A stretch of DNA of 64,000 bases from Terrabacter sp. MAHUQ-38. Its GTDB lineage: Bacteria > Actinomycetota > Actinomycetes > Actinomycetales > Dermatophilaceae. The translations under genes were made by a program, and so were the position numbers. The notes below the pieces were generated by a model that did no database searches, was not told the DNA's origin, and was given only the letters and a program-made list of their open reading frames with translations. The stretch lies in the NCBI RefSeq assembly GCF_014518425.1, contig NZ_JACVCU010000001.1, forward strand, positions 248,001-312,000. Reading direction: 5' to 3'. Positions 44,150 to 52,677 of the stretch are shown here, one piece after another (the first letter of the stretch is position 1; each line of letters begins with the position of its first letter).

Positions 44150-44656
44150 ATGGGAGGTCTCGCAGTTCGACACAGGGGGGCCCGAGGAGGCCCGGTCCAC
44201 TCCGATCCCGCGACGGGTCTCCTGCCGCAGGTCGGACGTTTCGTCTGGCACTACGTCCAGATGTGCATGGTGATGTGCGCGGGGGCGTTCGGACTCAGCG
44301 TGCTGTTCTTCGGCATCGCAGCGCTGCTCGGCTACACCGACCTCGCTCAGCGGGCACCCGTGCTGACGACGCTGGTCATCGCGGTCAACCTCTCCGTGCC
44401 GATGGCCGCGTGGATGCGGTTCATGGGCATGGCCTGGGGTCCGACGCTGGAGATGTCGGGAGCCACGATGGCTGCGGGACTGCTGCTCATCGTGGCGTAC
44501 CTGCTCGACCTGGTCGCCAAGAGCGACCTGATCCCGCTGCAGACCGGCCTGCTCGCCTGCCCGCTGATGCTGGCGGTCATGCTGGTCCGCTTCCCGCTCT
44601 ATTCGAGTGCTCACACACACCACCGCGCGCGCGGTGCTGCGCACGTCGCCCACTGA
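44150..44656 (+). CDS. Integral membrane protein of unknown function
   Basis: A 168-residue protein with four hydrophobic segments (VQMCMVMCAGAFGLSVLFFG, VLTTLVIAVNLSVPMAAWM, TMAAGLLLIVAYLLDLVA, GLLACPLMLAVMLVRF) and a His/Arg-rich tail. AAGGAGG lies 7 nt before the ATG. I recognise no characterised family. It is isolated, with a terminator hairpin following. Confidence 0.7.
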   Translation: MGGLAVRHRGARGGPVHSDPATGLLPQVGRFVWHYVQMCMVMCAGAFGLSVLFFGIAALLGYTDLAQRAPVLTTLVIAVNLSVPMAAWMRFMGMAWGPTLEMSGATMAAGLLLIVAYLLDLVAKSDLIPLQTGLLACPLMLAVMLVRFPLYSSAHTHHRARGAAHVAH

Positions 44657-44676
44657 CGGCAGCGGCTCCCGTGGCG

Positions 44677-44716
44677 CAGGGATGCCGCCCACCTCGTTCG
44701 GTGGGCGGCATCCCTG
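44677..44716. terminator. Perfect 17-bp hairpin between convergent genes
   Basis: CAGGGATGCCGCCCACC and its exact complement flank the 6-nt loop TCGTTC. It lies 20 bp after the membrane-protein stop and 15 bp beyond the minus-strand ABC permease stop, so it should terminate transcription from both sides. Confidence 0.8.
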
Positions 44717-44731
44717 TGTCCTGCTGTGCGG

Positions 44732-45577
44732 CTACTTGACCTCGGCGCGGGTGAGGCGCCAGATGCCGACCGCGAGCGGTGCGATGACCCACACGGCGAC
44801 CGAGGTGCCGAGGTGCGCCCACTGCTCGCCGGTCAGCGAGCCCTCGAAGAGGGGCTGCATCGTCTGGTTCATGTCGAGCCAGGTGGCGGCATCGCGCAGC
44901 CAGGAGACCATCGAGGCGAGGATCGACCAAGCGGTCGGCAGGACGAAGTAGACGACGACCGCCGCCGGCGTGTTCTTGAAGAGCATGCCGAAGCCGACGC
45001 CCTGGGCGATTCCGAGCAGCACGTAGCCACCCGCGCCGAGGAGTGCGAGGGCGTCGATCGACCAGTCGCCCGTGATGCCGCGGAAGGTGATGGCCGACTG
45101 GTGCGCGATGCCGGCGAGCACGAGGGAGAGCGCGAAGGCGCAGACCCCGACGGAGAGCGCTGCGAGCGTCTTGGCCCAGGCGACCCGGATGCGGCGCGGC
45201 TCGAGGCCGAACGTGACCAGGCCGGTGCGCTGGCTCCACTCGGCGGTGACGGCGAGGATGCCGACGACCGGGAGGATGAGCGCCATCGGCATCGTCGTGG
45301 CCTGGAGGTACTCGCCGAACGCGTGCTCGCCGCCTTCGTTGAAGAACATGATCGTCAGCGCGACCGCGATGATCGCGCCGATGCCGATGAGCAGCCAGCG
45401 GCCGGCCCTCGTGTCGAGCATCTTGCGCAGCTCGACGTGGATGAGGCGCGTGAACGGCACCCCGGTCGTGGGCCGCGGACCGGCGATGCGCGACGGCACC
45501 TTGGCCACCGTCGGCAGGGCCGACTCTGCGGTCGGGGACACCTGTGCGGCAACGGGACTCGTGGTCGTGGCGGTCAT
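44732..45577 (-). CDS. ABC-2-type transporter permease
   Basis: A 281-residue membrane protein with six hydrophobic segments after a 45-residue cytoplasmic Ala/Pro/Thr-rich start. FTRLIHVELRKMLDTRAGRW before the first helix is typical of ABC-2 permeases. It overlaps the ATPase gene by 4 bp (ATGA) and forms an exporter with it; the substrate is unknown. Confidence 0.85.
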   Translation of the reverse strand: MTATTTSPVAAQVSPTAESALPTVAKVPSRIAGPRPTTGVPFTRLIHVELRKMLDTRAGRWLLIGIGAIIAVALTIMFFNEGGEHAFGEYLQATTMPMALILPVVGILAVTAEWSQRTGLVTFGLEPRRIRVAWAKTLAALSVGVCAFALSLVLAGIAHQSAITFRGITGDWSIDALALLGAGGYVLLGIAQGVGFGMLFKNTPAAVVVYFVLPTAWSILASMVSWLRDAATWLDMNQTMQPLFEGSLTGEQWAHLGTSVAVWVIAPLAVGIWRLTRAEVK

Positions 45578-46473
45578 GCCGCCACCTCCTCTCGGGCGGC
45601 GTCGGCCGTGAGGTCGAGGAACATCTCCTCGAGACCCCGGCTGCCGCCGCCGCGCAGCTCGGTCAGGACGATCTGGTGGGCCGCGGCCACCCGGCCGACA
45701 GCGATGGGTTCGGCGTCGACCTGCAGGCCGCCGGTCGGCGTTCGGTGTGCGACGACCGACTCGGCCGCGAGCGCCGCCAGGAGGGCGTCGTCGTCGGTCG
45801 AGCGGGTGTACGTGCCGGCTCCCGCGAGCAGCTCGTCCTTCGTGCCCTCGGCGACGATCCGGCCGTGACCGATGACGATGATCTCGTCGGCGACGCGCTC
45901 GATCTCGTTGAGCAGGTGCGAGCTGAGCAGCACCGTGCCTCCCTCGTTCGCGTAGCCGCGCAGCAGGTCGCGCATCCAGCGGATGCCGGCCGGGTCGAGG
46001 CCGTTGGCCGGCTCGTCGAGGATGAGCACCTCGGGGTCGCCGAGGAGCGCGTGGGCGATGCCGAGGCGCTGGCGCATGCCGAGGGAGTAGTTGCGGACCC
46101 GACGGTTCGCCTCCTTCTCGGTCAGGCCGACGAGCTCGACCATCTCGTCGACCCGGTGCTTGCCGACACCCATGAGCAGGGCCCCGAGCGTCAGCACCTC
46201 ACGACCGGTGCGACCGGCGTGCTGCGCCGAGGCGTCGAGGAGGAGACCCACGTGGCGGCCCGGGTTCGGCAGGGCGGCATACGGCTTGCCGAGCACCGTG
46301 GCCCGGCCCGCGCTCGCGGGGGTGAGGCCGGCCATGACGCGCATCGCGGTCGTCTTGCCGGCACCGTTCGGCCCGAGGAAGCCGGTGACCAGACCCGGCT
46401 TGACCTCGAACGAGACGTCGTCGACGGCCGTGAAGGGGCCGTAGCGCTTGGTGAGTCGTTCAACTGTGATCAT
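45574..46473 (-). CDS. ABC transporter ATP-binding protein (DrrA/CcmA-like exporter ATPase)
   Basis: A 299-residue ATPase. LGPNGAGKTTAMRVMAGLT is Walker A, NYSLGMRQRLGIAHALLGD the signature, VLILDEPANGLDPAGIRWM Walker B. The C-terminal 80 residues are the accessory domain usual in drug-type ABC-2 exporters. First gene of a two-gene operon with the permease. Possible roles are drug or lipid export. Confidence 0.88.
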   Translation of the reverse strand: MITVERLTKRYGPFTAVDDVSFEVKPGLVTGFLGPNGAGKTTAMRVMAGLTPASAGRATVLGKPYAALPNPGRHVGLLLDASAQHAGRTGREVLTLGALLMGVGKHRVDEMVELVGLTEKEANRRVRNYSLGMRQRLGIAHALLGDPEVLILDEPANGLDPAGIRWMRDLLRGYANEGGTVLLSSHLLNEIERVADEIIVIGHGRIVAEGTKDELLAGAGTYTRSTDDDALLAALAAESVVAHRTPTGGLQVDAEPIAVGRVAAAHQIVLTELRGGGSRGLEEMFLDLTADAAREEVAA

Positions 46474-46600
46474 GGGCTCAACCTTCCCGGTGCGCGGGCA
46501 GCCGCGGCCATGGGGTGCAGTCCTGACTCGACCCTGAGCCGACCCCGAGACGGTGCGGGACGCGACCCTGAGACGCCCCCACGGCCCCGGGGTTGTGCGC

Positions 46601-48100
46601 TCAGTCGAGGGCGACGAGGCGCGGGCGGCGGCCGCGGTAGAGCATGAGCGCCGAGAGGAGGACCCCGACGACGGTGAGGCCGACGATGACCTGCAGGCCG
46701 GCGTGCAGCCCGACGAGCGCCCCTGCCGCGCCGCGCTGCCCGGCGTGGCTGCCGAGGACTGCCGTGACGACGGCCATCATGATCGCGCCGCCGACCTGTA
46801 CGGAGGTGTTGACCAGGCCAGAGGCCAGGCCCTGCTCGTCGTCTGCGACGCCGGCGGTGGCCTGGGCGTTGATCGACGGGAACGCGACGGCGAAGCCGAC
46901 CCCGAGGAGCAGCATCGTCGGCAGGAGGACGGCGGCGTACGACAGGTCGAGGCCCACGCGGAAGAAGAGGACGTAGGCCGCGAAGAACGCGGCGAGCCCC
47001 GTCGCGATGAGCACCTCCGTGCGGACGACGGCGAGCAGCTTGTCGACGTGGAGCGAGCTGGCCGCGACGAGCACGCCGGCGGGAAGGAACGCGAGGGCCA
47101 TCGACAGCGGCGACCAGCCGAGCGTGTCCTGGAGGAAGAGGGTCACGAGGAACTGGAATGCCGCGTAGCAGCCGAACATGACGGCCCCGGCGACGTTCGC
47201 GTGGACCAGCGACGGCGAGCGGAGGATGCCCAGTCGCACGAGCGGTGCGGGGTGGCGCAGCTCGGTGACGACGAACGCCGCGAGCAGGGCCAGGGCGACG
47301 GCGGCCGAGCCGAGCGTCGTCGCACTGGCCCATCCCCGCCCGGGCGCCTCCACGACGGTGAAGACGGTGAGCAGGAGGGCGCCGGTCACCGTGACGGCGC
47401 CGACGAGGTCGAAGTCGCGCAGCCGGAAGGAGGGCACGGCGGCACGCGGGACGACGCGCCAGGCGACGGCTGCGATCGCGAGGGCCACCGGACCGGGCAG
47501 CAGGAACGTTGCCCTCCAGCCGAGCTCGGTGAGCACGCCACCGAAGACCAGCCCGAGCGAGAAGCCGCTCGCGCCGGAGACTGTGTAGATCGACAGTGCA
47601 CGGTTGCGGGCGGCCCCCTCGGCGAACGTCGTCGTGATGATGGACAGTCCGGCGGGAACCGTGAACGCGGCGGCCACGCCCTTCACGAAGCGCAGGGCGA
47701 TGATCGCGAGGTCGTTGCTCAGCACGGCCGTCACGACGGAGGCGACGCCGAAGACGACGACGGCCGCGAGGAAGACCCGGCGCCGGCCGAGCAGGTCGGC
47801 CGCACGACCGCCGAGCAGGAGCAGGCCGCCGTAGCCGAGGACGTAACCGCTGACGATCCACTGGAGCGCCGTCGGGTCCATCCCGAGGTCGCCGCCGATG
47901 GAGGGGAGCGCGACACCGACCATGGAGATGTCGAGGGCGTCGAGGAAGAGCGCGCCGCAGAGGACGAGGAGCAGGGCCCAGGTGCGACCGGTCCAGCCAC
48001 GGGCGTCGTTGATGAGCGGGTGGTTGGTCACGTGGTTGGTGTGAGCGGCCGTGGCGGCCGTGGTGTCCGGACGTCGAGAGGTCTCGAGGTGGGAGGTCAT
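46601..48100 (-). CDS. MFS drug exporter, DHA2 (14-helix) type
   Basis: A 499-residue membrane protein with about 14 helices. LDALDISMVGVALPSIGGDL is motif D1 of the DHA2 group and GGRAADLLGRRRVFLAA motif A; LFGGVLTELGWRATFLLPGP (from VFGGVL) is motif C-like. Likely proton-driven multidrug export. It is divergent from a MarR regulator with AT-rich inverted repeats between them. The ATG at 48100 is chosen over one ten codons upstream, which lies within the operator region. Confidence 0.88.
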   Translation of the reverse strand: MTSHLETSRRPDTTAATAAHTNHVTNHPLINDARGWTGRTWALLLVLCGALFLDALDISMVGVALPSIGGDLGMDPTALQWIVSGYVLGYGGLLLLGGRAADLLGRRRVFLAAVVVFGVASVVTAVLSNDLAIIALRFVKGVAAAFTVPAGLSIITTTFAEGAARNRALSIYTVSGASGFSLGLVFGGVLTELGWRATFLLPGPVALAIAAVAWRVVPRAAVPSFRLRDFDLVGAVTVTGALLLTVFTVVEAPGRGWASATTLGSAAVALALLAAFVVTELRHPAPLVRLGILRSPSLVHANVAGAVMFGCYAAFQFLVTLFLQDTLGWSPLSMALAFLPAGVLVAASSLHVDKLLAVVRTEVLIATGLAAFFAAYVLFFRVGLDLSYAAVLLPTMLLLGVGFAVAFPSINAQATAGVADDEQGLASGLVNTSVQVGGAIMMAVVTAVLGSHAGQRGAAGALVGLHAGLQVIVGLTVVGVLLSALMLYRGRRPRLVALD

Positions 48101-48109
48101 GTCGACCAC

Positions 48110-48174
48110 TATGCATGCGCATACATTCAATGCACAAGCAAATTTTGCAGAAACATCTTATGCATGTGCTTGTG
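48110..48174. promoter_or_regulatory. Inverted repeats in the MFS/MarR divergent promoter
   Basis: Two dyads: TATGC-ATGC-GCATA at 48110-48123 and CACAAGCA ... TGCTTGTG at 48133-48140 / 48167-48174. The region is strikingly AT-rich compared with its surroundings and holds both promoters (TACGAT at 48176 for marR). It is the probable binding region of the MarR protein. Confidence 0.55.
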
Positions 48175-48188
48175 ATACGATCCGGGGC

Positions 48189-48587
48189 ATGGCCCGGCCC
48201 ACCGATGACGCCCTCGCCGCGGCCTGGCACGACCTCATGGGTCGCTACCAGCGCCTGACGTGCACGCTCGACCGCGAGCTCGGCGCTGCCCACGACCTCA
48301 GCGCCAGCGAGTTCGAGGTGCTCCAGCAGCTCTATGCCACACCCGAGGGCAAGCTCAAGATGGCCCAGCTCGGCGAGCGTGCCCATCTCAGCCAGAGCGC
48401 GCTCTCCCGGCTCGTCTCCCGACTCGACGCCGCGGGCCTCGTGACCCGCGCCGCGTGCGCCGACGACCGCCGCTCCGTCTTCGCCGAGATCACCACGTCG
48501 GGCCGCACCCGCTACGAGGAGGCGAAGCCGACGCAGCGGCGGATCCTCCGCGAGGGTGCGTCCGACTGTCCGGCCATCCTCGCCTGA
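48189..48587 (+). CDS. MarR-family transcriptional regulator
   Basis: A 132-residue winged-helix regulator. LSASEFEVLQQLYATPEGKLKMAQLGERAHLS, in part, precedes the recognition helix QSALSRLVSRLDAAGLV; ADDRRSVFAEITTSGR forms the wing. TACGAT lies 7 nt before the ATG, indicating a leaderless mRNA. It most likely represses the divergent MFS exporter. It has one Cys in the HTH-wing region (RAACADDRRS), a possible redox-sensing residue as in some MarR proteins, but this is speculative. Confidence 0.86.
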   Translation: MARPTDDALAAAWHDLMGRYQRLTCTLDRELGAAHDLSASEFEVLQQLYATPEGKLKMAQLGERAHLSQSALSRLVSRLDAAGLVTRAACADDRRSVFAEITTSGRTRYEEAKPTQRRILREGASDCPAILA

Positions 48588-48633
48588 CCCGACGGCGGGC
48601 CGAAAACGGGTGGACGGCCTGGCGCCCGACGCA

Positions 48634-48662
48634 TACGGTCTCGTCTCGTGTGGATCTCCTGA
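48634..48662 (+). promoter_or_regulatory. Promoter and 4-codon leader uORF of the ABC-F gene
   Basis: TACGGT (48634-48639, -10-like) is followed after 8 nt by GTG-TGG-ATC-TCC-TGA (48648-48662), a possible leaderless uORF of four codons. A strong hairpin follows 14 nt later. This layout fits ribosome-mediated attenuation, known for antibiotic-induced ABC-F and related resistance genes in actinobacteria and firmicutes. Confidence 0.4.
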
Positions 48663-48676
48663 TGCCCTCGTGCTCG

Positions 48677-48709
48677 CCCGCCGGCCCGACGCCTGACGTC
48701 GCCGGCGGG
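48677..48709 (+). terminator. Hairpin in the leader of the ABC-F gene (attenuator candidate)
   Basis: CCCGCCGGC and GCCGGCGGG form a 9-bp stem; the loop contains GACG-CCTGA-CGTC, adding a 4-bp inner stem. It ends 25 bp before the ABC-F start. No U-tract follows. Confidence 0.5.
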
Positions 48710-48734
48710 GCCCTGCCGACCATCAAGGACCCCG

Positions 48735-50393
48735 ATGTCATCCACCCTCACCATCACCGACCTCGCCGTCGCCTTCGGCGCGCGCACCCTCTTCGCGGGC
48801 CTCGACCTCACGCTCTCCGACGGGGACGTGACGGCCGTGGTCGGGCCGAACGGGTCGGGCAAGTCGACCCTCATGCGCACGATCGTCGGCGAGCTGCCCG
48901 TCGATGCGGGCACCATCCGCCTCGCCCCGCGTGACGCGACGGTCGCGTGGCTGCCGCAGGTGCTGCCCGACCCCGAGGAGACCCTGCTCGCGTACGCGCG
49001 GCGCCGCACCGGCGTCGTCGCGGCCGACGTGGAGCTCGAATGCGCCTCTGCTGCAATAGCTTCGGGAGAGCCGCACAGCGACGAGCGGTACGCCACCGCG
49101 CTGGAGCGCTGGTTGGCACTCGGCGCGGCAGACCTCGACGAGCGACTGCCCGAGGTCGCGGCGCACGTCGGCCTCGACGTCGACGGCACGCGACCGCTCG
49201 GCACTCTCTCGGGCGGCCAGGCGGCCCGGGCCTGCCTCGTCGCCGTGCTGCTCAGCCAGTACGACGTGCTCCTCCTCGACGAGCCGACGAACAACCTCGA
49301 CGGCCGCGGGCTCGACCTCATGGCCGACTTCGTGCGCGGACACGACGGCCCGGTGCTCATCGCCAGCCACGACCGCACCTTCCTCGACGCCGTGACGACG
49401 AACGTCGTCGAGCTCGACGTGAGGCAGCAGCGGATCGCTCACTACACGGGCGGCTGGAGCGACTACGTCGCCCAGCGTGAGCTCGCTCGCTCCCAGGCGT
49501 GGGATGCGTACGAGGGGTATGCCGCCGAGCGCGACTCGCTGCTCGCACAGTCCCGGCAGCGCCACGACTGGGCGGACAAGGGCCGCCGCAACGTCGCCAC
49601 GGGTGGCGAGCCCGACAAGCACATCCGGGAGAAGCACCGGGCTCGGGCCGACCGCCAGGCCGCCAAGGGCGCCCGCCTCGAGCGGGCCGCCGGGCGCCTC
49701 GACGCCGTAGACCAGCCCCGCAAGGAGTGGCAGCTGCGGTACACGATCACGGAGGGCCGGCCCTCGGCCGACGTCGTCGCGACGCTAGCCGACGCCGTCG
49801 TCGAGCGGCACGGGTTCCGGCTCGGCCCAGTCGCGCTCCTCATCGGTCGCGGCGATCGCGTCGCCATCGTCGGCGACAACGGCAGCGGCAAGACGACCCT
49901 GCTGGCGGCGCTGCTCGGTGACCTGCCGCTGGCGTCCGGCCGGCAGTCCCTCGGGACCCGAGTATCGGTCGGCGTCATCGACCAGGGGCGGCACCTGCTC
50001 GACGACGACGCCAGGGTGCTCGAGGTCGTCCACCGGGAGCTGGGCCACGATCCGAGGACCGGCCAGGAGTGGCGGATCGCCGACGTCCGCACCCTCCTCG
50101 CGAAGTTCGGCCTGGGCGCCGAGCACGTGGCACGGCCGGCGCGCAGCCTCTCCATGGGCGAGCGCACGCGTGCGCTCATGGCGCTCTTCCAGGGCCGCGA
50201 GGTCAACGTCCTCGTGCTCGACGAACCGACCAACCACCTCGACGTCGACGCGATCGAGCAGCTCGAGGCCGCCCTGGCGGCCTTCGGTGGGACTGTGCTC
50301 GTCGTCAGCCACGACGAGCAGCTGCTGGGCGGCATACGCCTGACCCACCGCTGGCACGTCGCCGACGGCCGCGTGGACGTCGAGGTGCTGTGA
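48735..50393 (+). CDS. ABC-F family ATPase (ribosome protection/translation factor type)
   Basis: A 552-residue soluble protein with two ABC domains and no membrane segments. Domain 1: VGPNGSGKSTLMRTI, LGTLSGGQAARACL, VLLLDEPTNNLD. Domain 2: VGDNGSGKTTLLAAL, RSLSMGERTRALMA (SMGE instead of SGGE), VLVLDEPTNHLD. The linker of about 70 charged residues (PtIM, around 245-315) contacts the ribosome in characterised members. Either a resistance factor against 50S antibiotics or a housekeeping ABC-F; the attenuator-like leader favours the former. AAGGA precedes the ATG. Confidence 0.87.
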   Translation: MSSTLTITDLAVAFGARTLFAGLDLTLSDGDVTAVVGPNGSGKSTLMRTIVGELPVDAGTIRLAPRDATVAWLPQVLPDPEETLLAYARRRTGVVAADVELECASAAIASGEPHSDERYATALERWLALGAADLDERLPEVAAHVGLDVDGTRPLGTLSGGQAARACLVAVLLSQYDVLLLDEPTNNLDGRGLDLMADFVRGHDGPVLIASHDRTFLDAVTTNVVELDVRQQRIAHYTGGWSDYVAQRELARSQAWDAYEGYAAERDSLLAQSRQRHDWADKGRRNVATGGEPDKHIREKHRARADRQAAKGARLERAAGRLDAVDQPRKEWQLRYTITEGRPSADVVATLADAVVERHGFRLGPVALLIGRGDRVAIVGDNGSGKTTLLAALLGDLPLASGRQSLGTRVSVGVIDQGRHLLDDDARVLEVVHRELGHDPRTGQEWRIADVRTLLAKFGLGAEHVARPARSLSMGERTRALMALFQGREVNVLVLDEPTNHLDVDAIEQLEAALAAFGGTVLVVSHDEQLLGGIRLTHRWHVADGRVDVEVL

Positions 50394-50418
50394 CCGGGTC
50401 AGCCAGCGCTGGTGCCAC

Positions 50419-51756
50419 CTAGAGACCAACCGTGGGGGTGGCCCTGAAGGCGTTGACAGCCCGGTCCGCGACGACTTGGGCATCACTTCCGGAATCCAGG
50501 ATCGTGTTCCGAGCCGATTCGGGGTTGACCATGACAGTCGTCACGGCAAGGTCGGACGTGGCCTGCGTCGTCAACAGAGCGTCCACCTGAGCCGAAAAAC
50601 ATGAGTCGCTTGTCTTGGAGGGCACGTCGAGCGCCACGACATGGTTGTTGGAGACAAAGTTGCCAGACCCCGTCACCAGCCGGATGGTGACGGGCGTGGC
50701 GCCCGTCGGCCGGACTCCTCGCGAGTCGATGACCTGCGAGAAGTGGTTGCCGACGACAGAGTTGTTGCTGCCGCCGACAGAGAGAAGGCCCTCGAGGTCG
50801 TCCACTCCGTTGTCGACACCCAGAAAGGGCGTCCAGGGCTCGTCGTCGCGCAAGAAGTGATTGGTGGCAACGAGGTTCTCTGCGCTGTCCCCCTCGAGGA
50901 TGAGCATCCCGGGGTAGAAGGAGTGCAGACGGTTGTTCGTGACGCTCGAGCGCGTGACTCCCCGCAGATGGACGCTGCTCGCCCCACGAGGAAAGACGTT
51001 GTTCGCGGTGATGAGCAGACCGCCATGGTTCTCGGCATAGATCGAGTGACCCCTGAAGCCCGCTCCGACCAGGTTGTCGGTGATCTTGCAGGCCTGCCCC
51101 CACCCGCGCAGCTGCACACAGCTGCCGCACTCAGCGATGAAGTTGTCGTGGACCGAGAGAGCGTCCGCGTTGTAGACCGTGAGGGCGTTCTCGAGGTAGA
51201 CGAAACCCATCCCCGTCACCCGGAACGAGTCGTTGGAGCTCGCGACGTGGATACCCGTCTTGCCGTTGACGTAGGTGTTCTCCGGGTGCGTTCCTGAACC
51301 ATCGGGCTCGAAGTGCATCCCGTCGATGCAGAAGTCGGAGAACTCGACGGAGCTGATCCGCGGGGCACCGCTGCGTTCGACGCGGAAGGCCGCTGCGCAT
51401 TCCTCCTCGGCTCCGTCGACGGGAATGTCGACGAGGATGCGGCTGCCTCCGGGCCACAGCTCGTGCAGGTCCGGCCATTCATCCTCGGGGACGTTGAACC
51501 GGATGCTCGACGACGCAAAACCGTGTCCCGAGCCAGAAATCTTGAGATGGCTGATGTCGACCAGCACCTGCGTGCGCAGGTGGTAGTCCCCAGGCGGGAT
51601 GTAGATCACCGCGCCGGGCTTTCCGCCACCATTGGCGTCGGTGACGTTCTGCCGTTCCTTGATGTCGGCGATGATGCTGTTGATCACTGCACCGACGTCC
51701 TCGAACGGGTCGCCGACGGGCCACGTCGTGACGTCGTAGTGGTTCTTGCCCGACAC
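50419..51756 (-). CDS. GH91-family beta-helix enzyme: probable intracellular difructose dianhydride hydrolase
   Basis: A 445-residue right-handed beta-helix protein that I recognise as a relative of inulin fructotransferase (GH91). Shared features with Bacillus/Arthrobacter enzymes include YDVTTW near the start, PGAVIYIPPGDYHL, ISGSGHGF, DFCIDG and GMGFVYLENAL. Asp198 and Glu209 (in ADALSVHDNFIAEC) have the 11-residue spacing of the known catalytic Asp233/Glu244 pair. Inulin fructotransferases are secreted, but this protein has no signal peptide and is in an operon with an ABC importer, as expected for DFA III hydrolase (to inulobiose). GTG start behind AGAAGGGAAG. Reaction direction is inferred. 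Confidence 0.82.
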   Translation of the reverse strand: MSGKNHYDVTTWPVGDPFEDVGAVINSIIADIKERQNVTDANGGGKPGAVIYIPPGDYHLRTQVLVDISHLKISGSGHGFASSSIRFNVPEDEWPDLHELWPGGSRILVDIPVDGAEEECAAAFRVERSGAPRISSVEFSDFCIDGMHFEPDGSGTHPENTYVNGKTGIHVASSNDSFRVTGMGFVYLENALTVYNADALSVHDNFIAECGSCVQLRGWGQACKITDNLVGAGFRGHSIYAENHGGLLITANNVFPRGASSVHLRGVTRSSVTNNRLHSFYPGMLILEGDSAENLVATNHFLRDDEPWTPFLGVDNGVDDLEGLLSVGGSNNSVVGNHFSQVIDSRGVRPTGATPVTIRLVTGSGNFVSNNHVVALDVPSKTSDSCFSAQVDALLTTQATSDLAVTTVMVNPESARNTILDSGSDAQVVADRAVNAFRATPTVGL

Positions 51757-51840
51757 TTTCTTCCCTTCTCTGCCGCGGGGAGCACTTCCCCGGGCCCGTG
51801 CGATGTGGCGGTCTCAGCCGAGCGCGTACACGGCGCCTGC

Positions 51841-52677
51841 TCAGCCCTTGACGGCCCCCAGGGTCAGGCCGGCGACGATGCGGCGCTGGAGGAACAGCGT
51901 GAGGACGACGACGGGCACCGAGTAGAGGCAGGCCAGGGCGGTCATCGGGCCCCACTGGAGACCGAACTGCGTCTGGAAGTTCGCGATGACGATCGGGGTC
52001 GTCTGGCCGCGGGTCGCGGTGAGCAGCAGGGCGAAGAGGAACTCGTTCCACGAGGCGAGGAAGGCGAAGATCGCCGTCACGGCCACACCGCCCGACACGA
52101 CCGGCATGATCACCGACCAGAGCGCGCGCAGCCGACCGCAGCCGTCGACGCGCGCCGCCTCCTCGAGCTCGCCCGGCACGGACTCGAAGAAGCTGCAGAG
52201 CAGCCAGATCGACAGCGGCAGGGAGATCGTCGCGTGGGCGAGCCCGAGGCCGGTCGGGGTGTCGCGCAACCCGAGGGCGTTCGCCATCGCGACGATCGGG
52301 ATGCCGATCGCCACGGGCGGCACCATCCGGGTCACGAGTGTCGCGGACATGAAGACCCGCCCCGCGCGGCTCGCGAACCGCGTGATGCCGTAGGCCGCCG
52401 GCACGCCGAGGCCGATCGAGAGCGCCGTGCTGATCAGCGCGGTGCTCAGCGAGTTGACGAACGACGCGACCACGCCGGGCGCCTGGAGCGCGGCAGTGTA
52501 GTTCTGCAGGCTCCACGCCCGGGGCAGGACCGCGGGTGGGATGGCGATGGCGTCCGACGGCGTCTTGAACGACGTGAGCACGAGGTAGACGAAGGGGAAG
52601 CCGAAGAGCGCGACGACGACGACCAGGGCCACCCACAGCGCCGCGACGGTCGAGCGCTTCTGTCCGACGCCTCTCAT
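51841..52677 (-). CDS. Carbohydrate ABC transporter permease (MalG type)
   Basis: A 278-residue inner-membrane permease with six hydrophobic segments. The coupling motif EAARVDGCGRLRALWSVIMP (EAA loop) is clear, and the C-terminus LFLQRRIVAGLTLGAVKG is typical of CUT1 MalG-type proteins. It overlaps the other permease by 4 bp (ATGA). With 52674 and 53608 it forms an importer for an oligosaccharide, probably a difructose dianhydride given the GH91 gene 84 bp downstream. Confidence 0.9.
   Translation of the reverse strand: MRGVGQKRSTVAALWVALVVVVALFGFPFVYLVLTSFKTPSDAIAIPPAVLPRAWSLQNYTAALQAPGVVASFVNSLSTALISTALSIGLGVPAAYGITRFASRAGRVFMSATLVTRMVPPVAIGIPIVAMANALGLRDTPTGLGLAHATISLPLSIWLLCSFFESVPGELEEAARVDGCGRLRALWSVIMPVVSGGVAVTAIFAFLASWNEFLFALLLTATRGQTTPIVIANFQTQFGLQWGPMTALACLYSVPVVVLTLFLQRRIVAGLTLGAVKG

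Noticed and set aside
48648-48662. Calling the four-codon uORF a gene
   Set aside because: It is too short to support as a coding gene; it is reported only as part of a possible regulatory leader.
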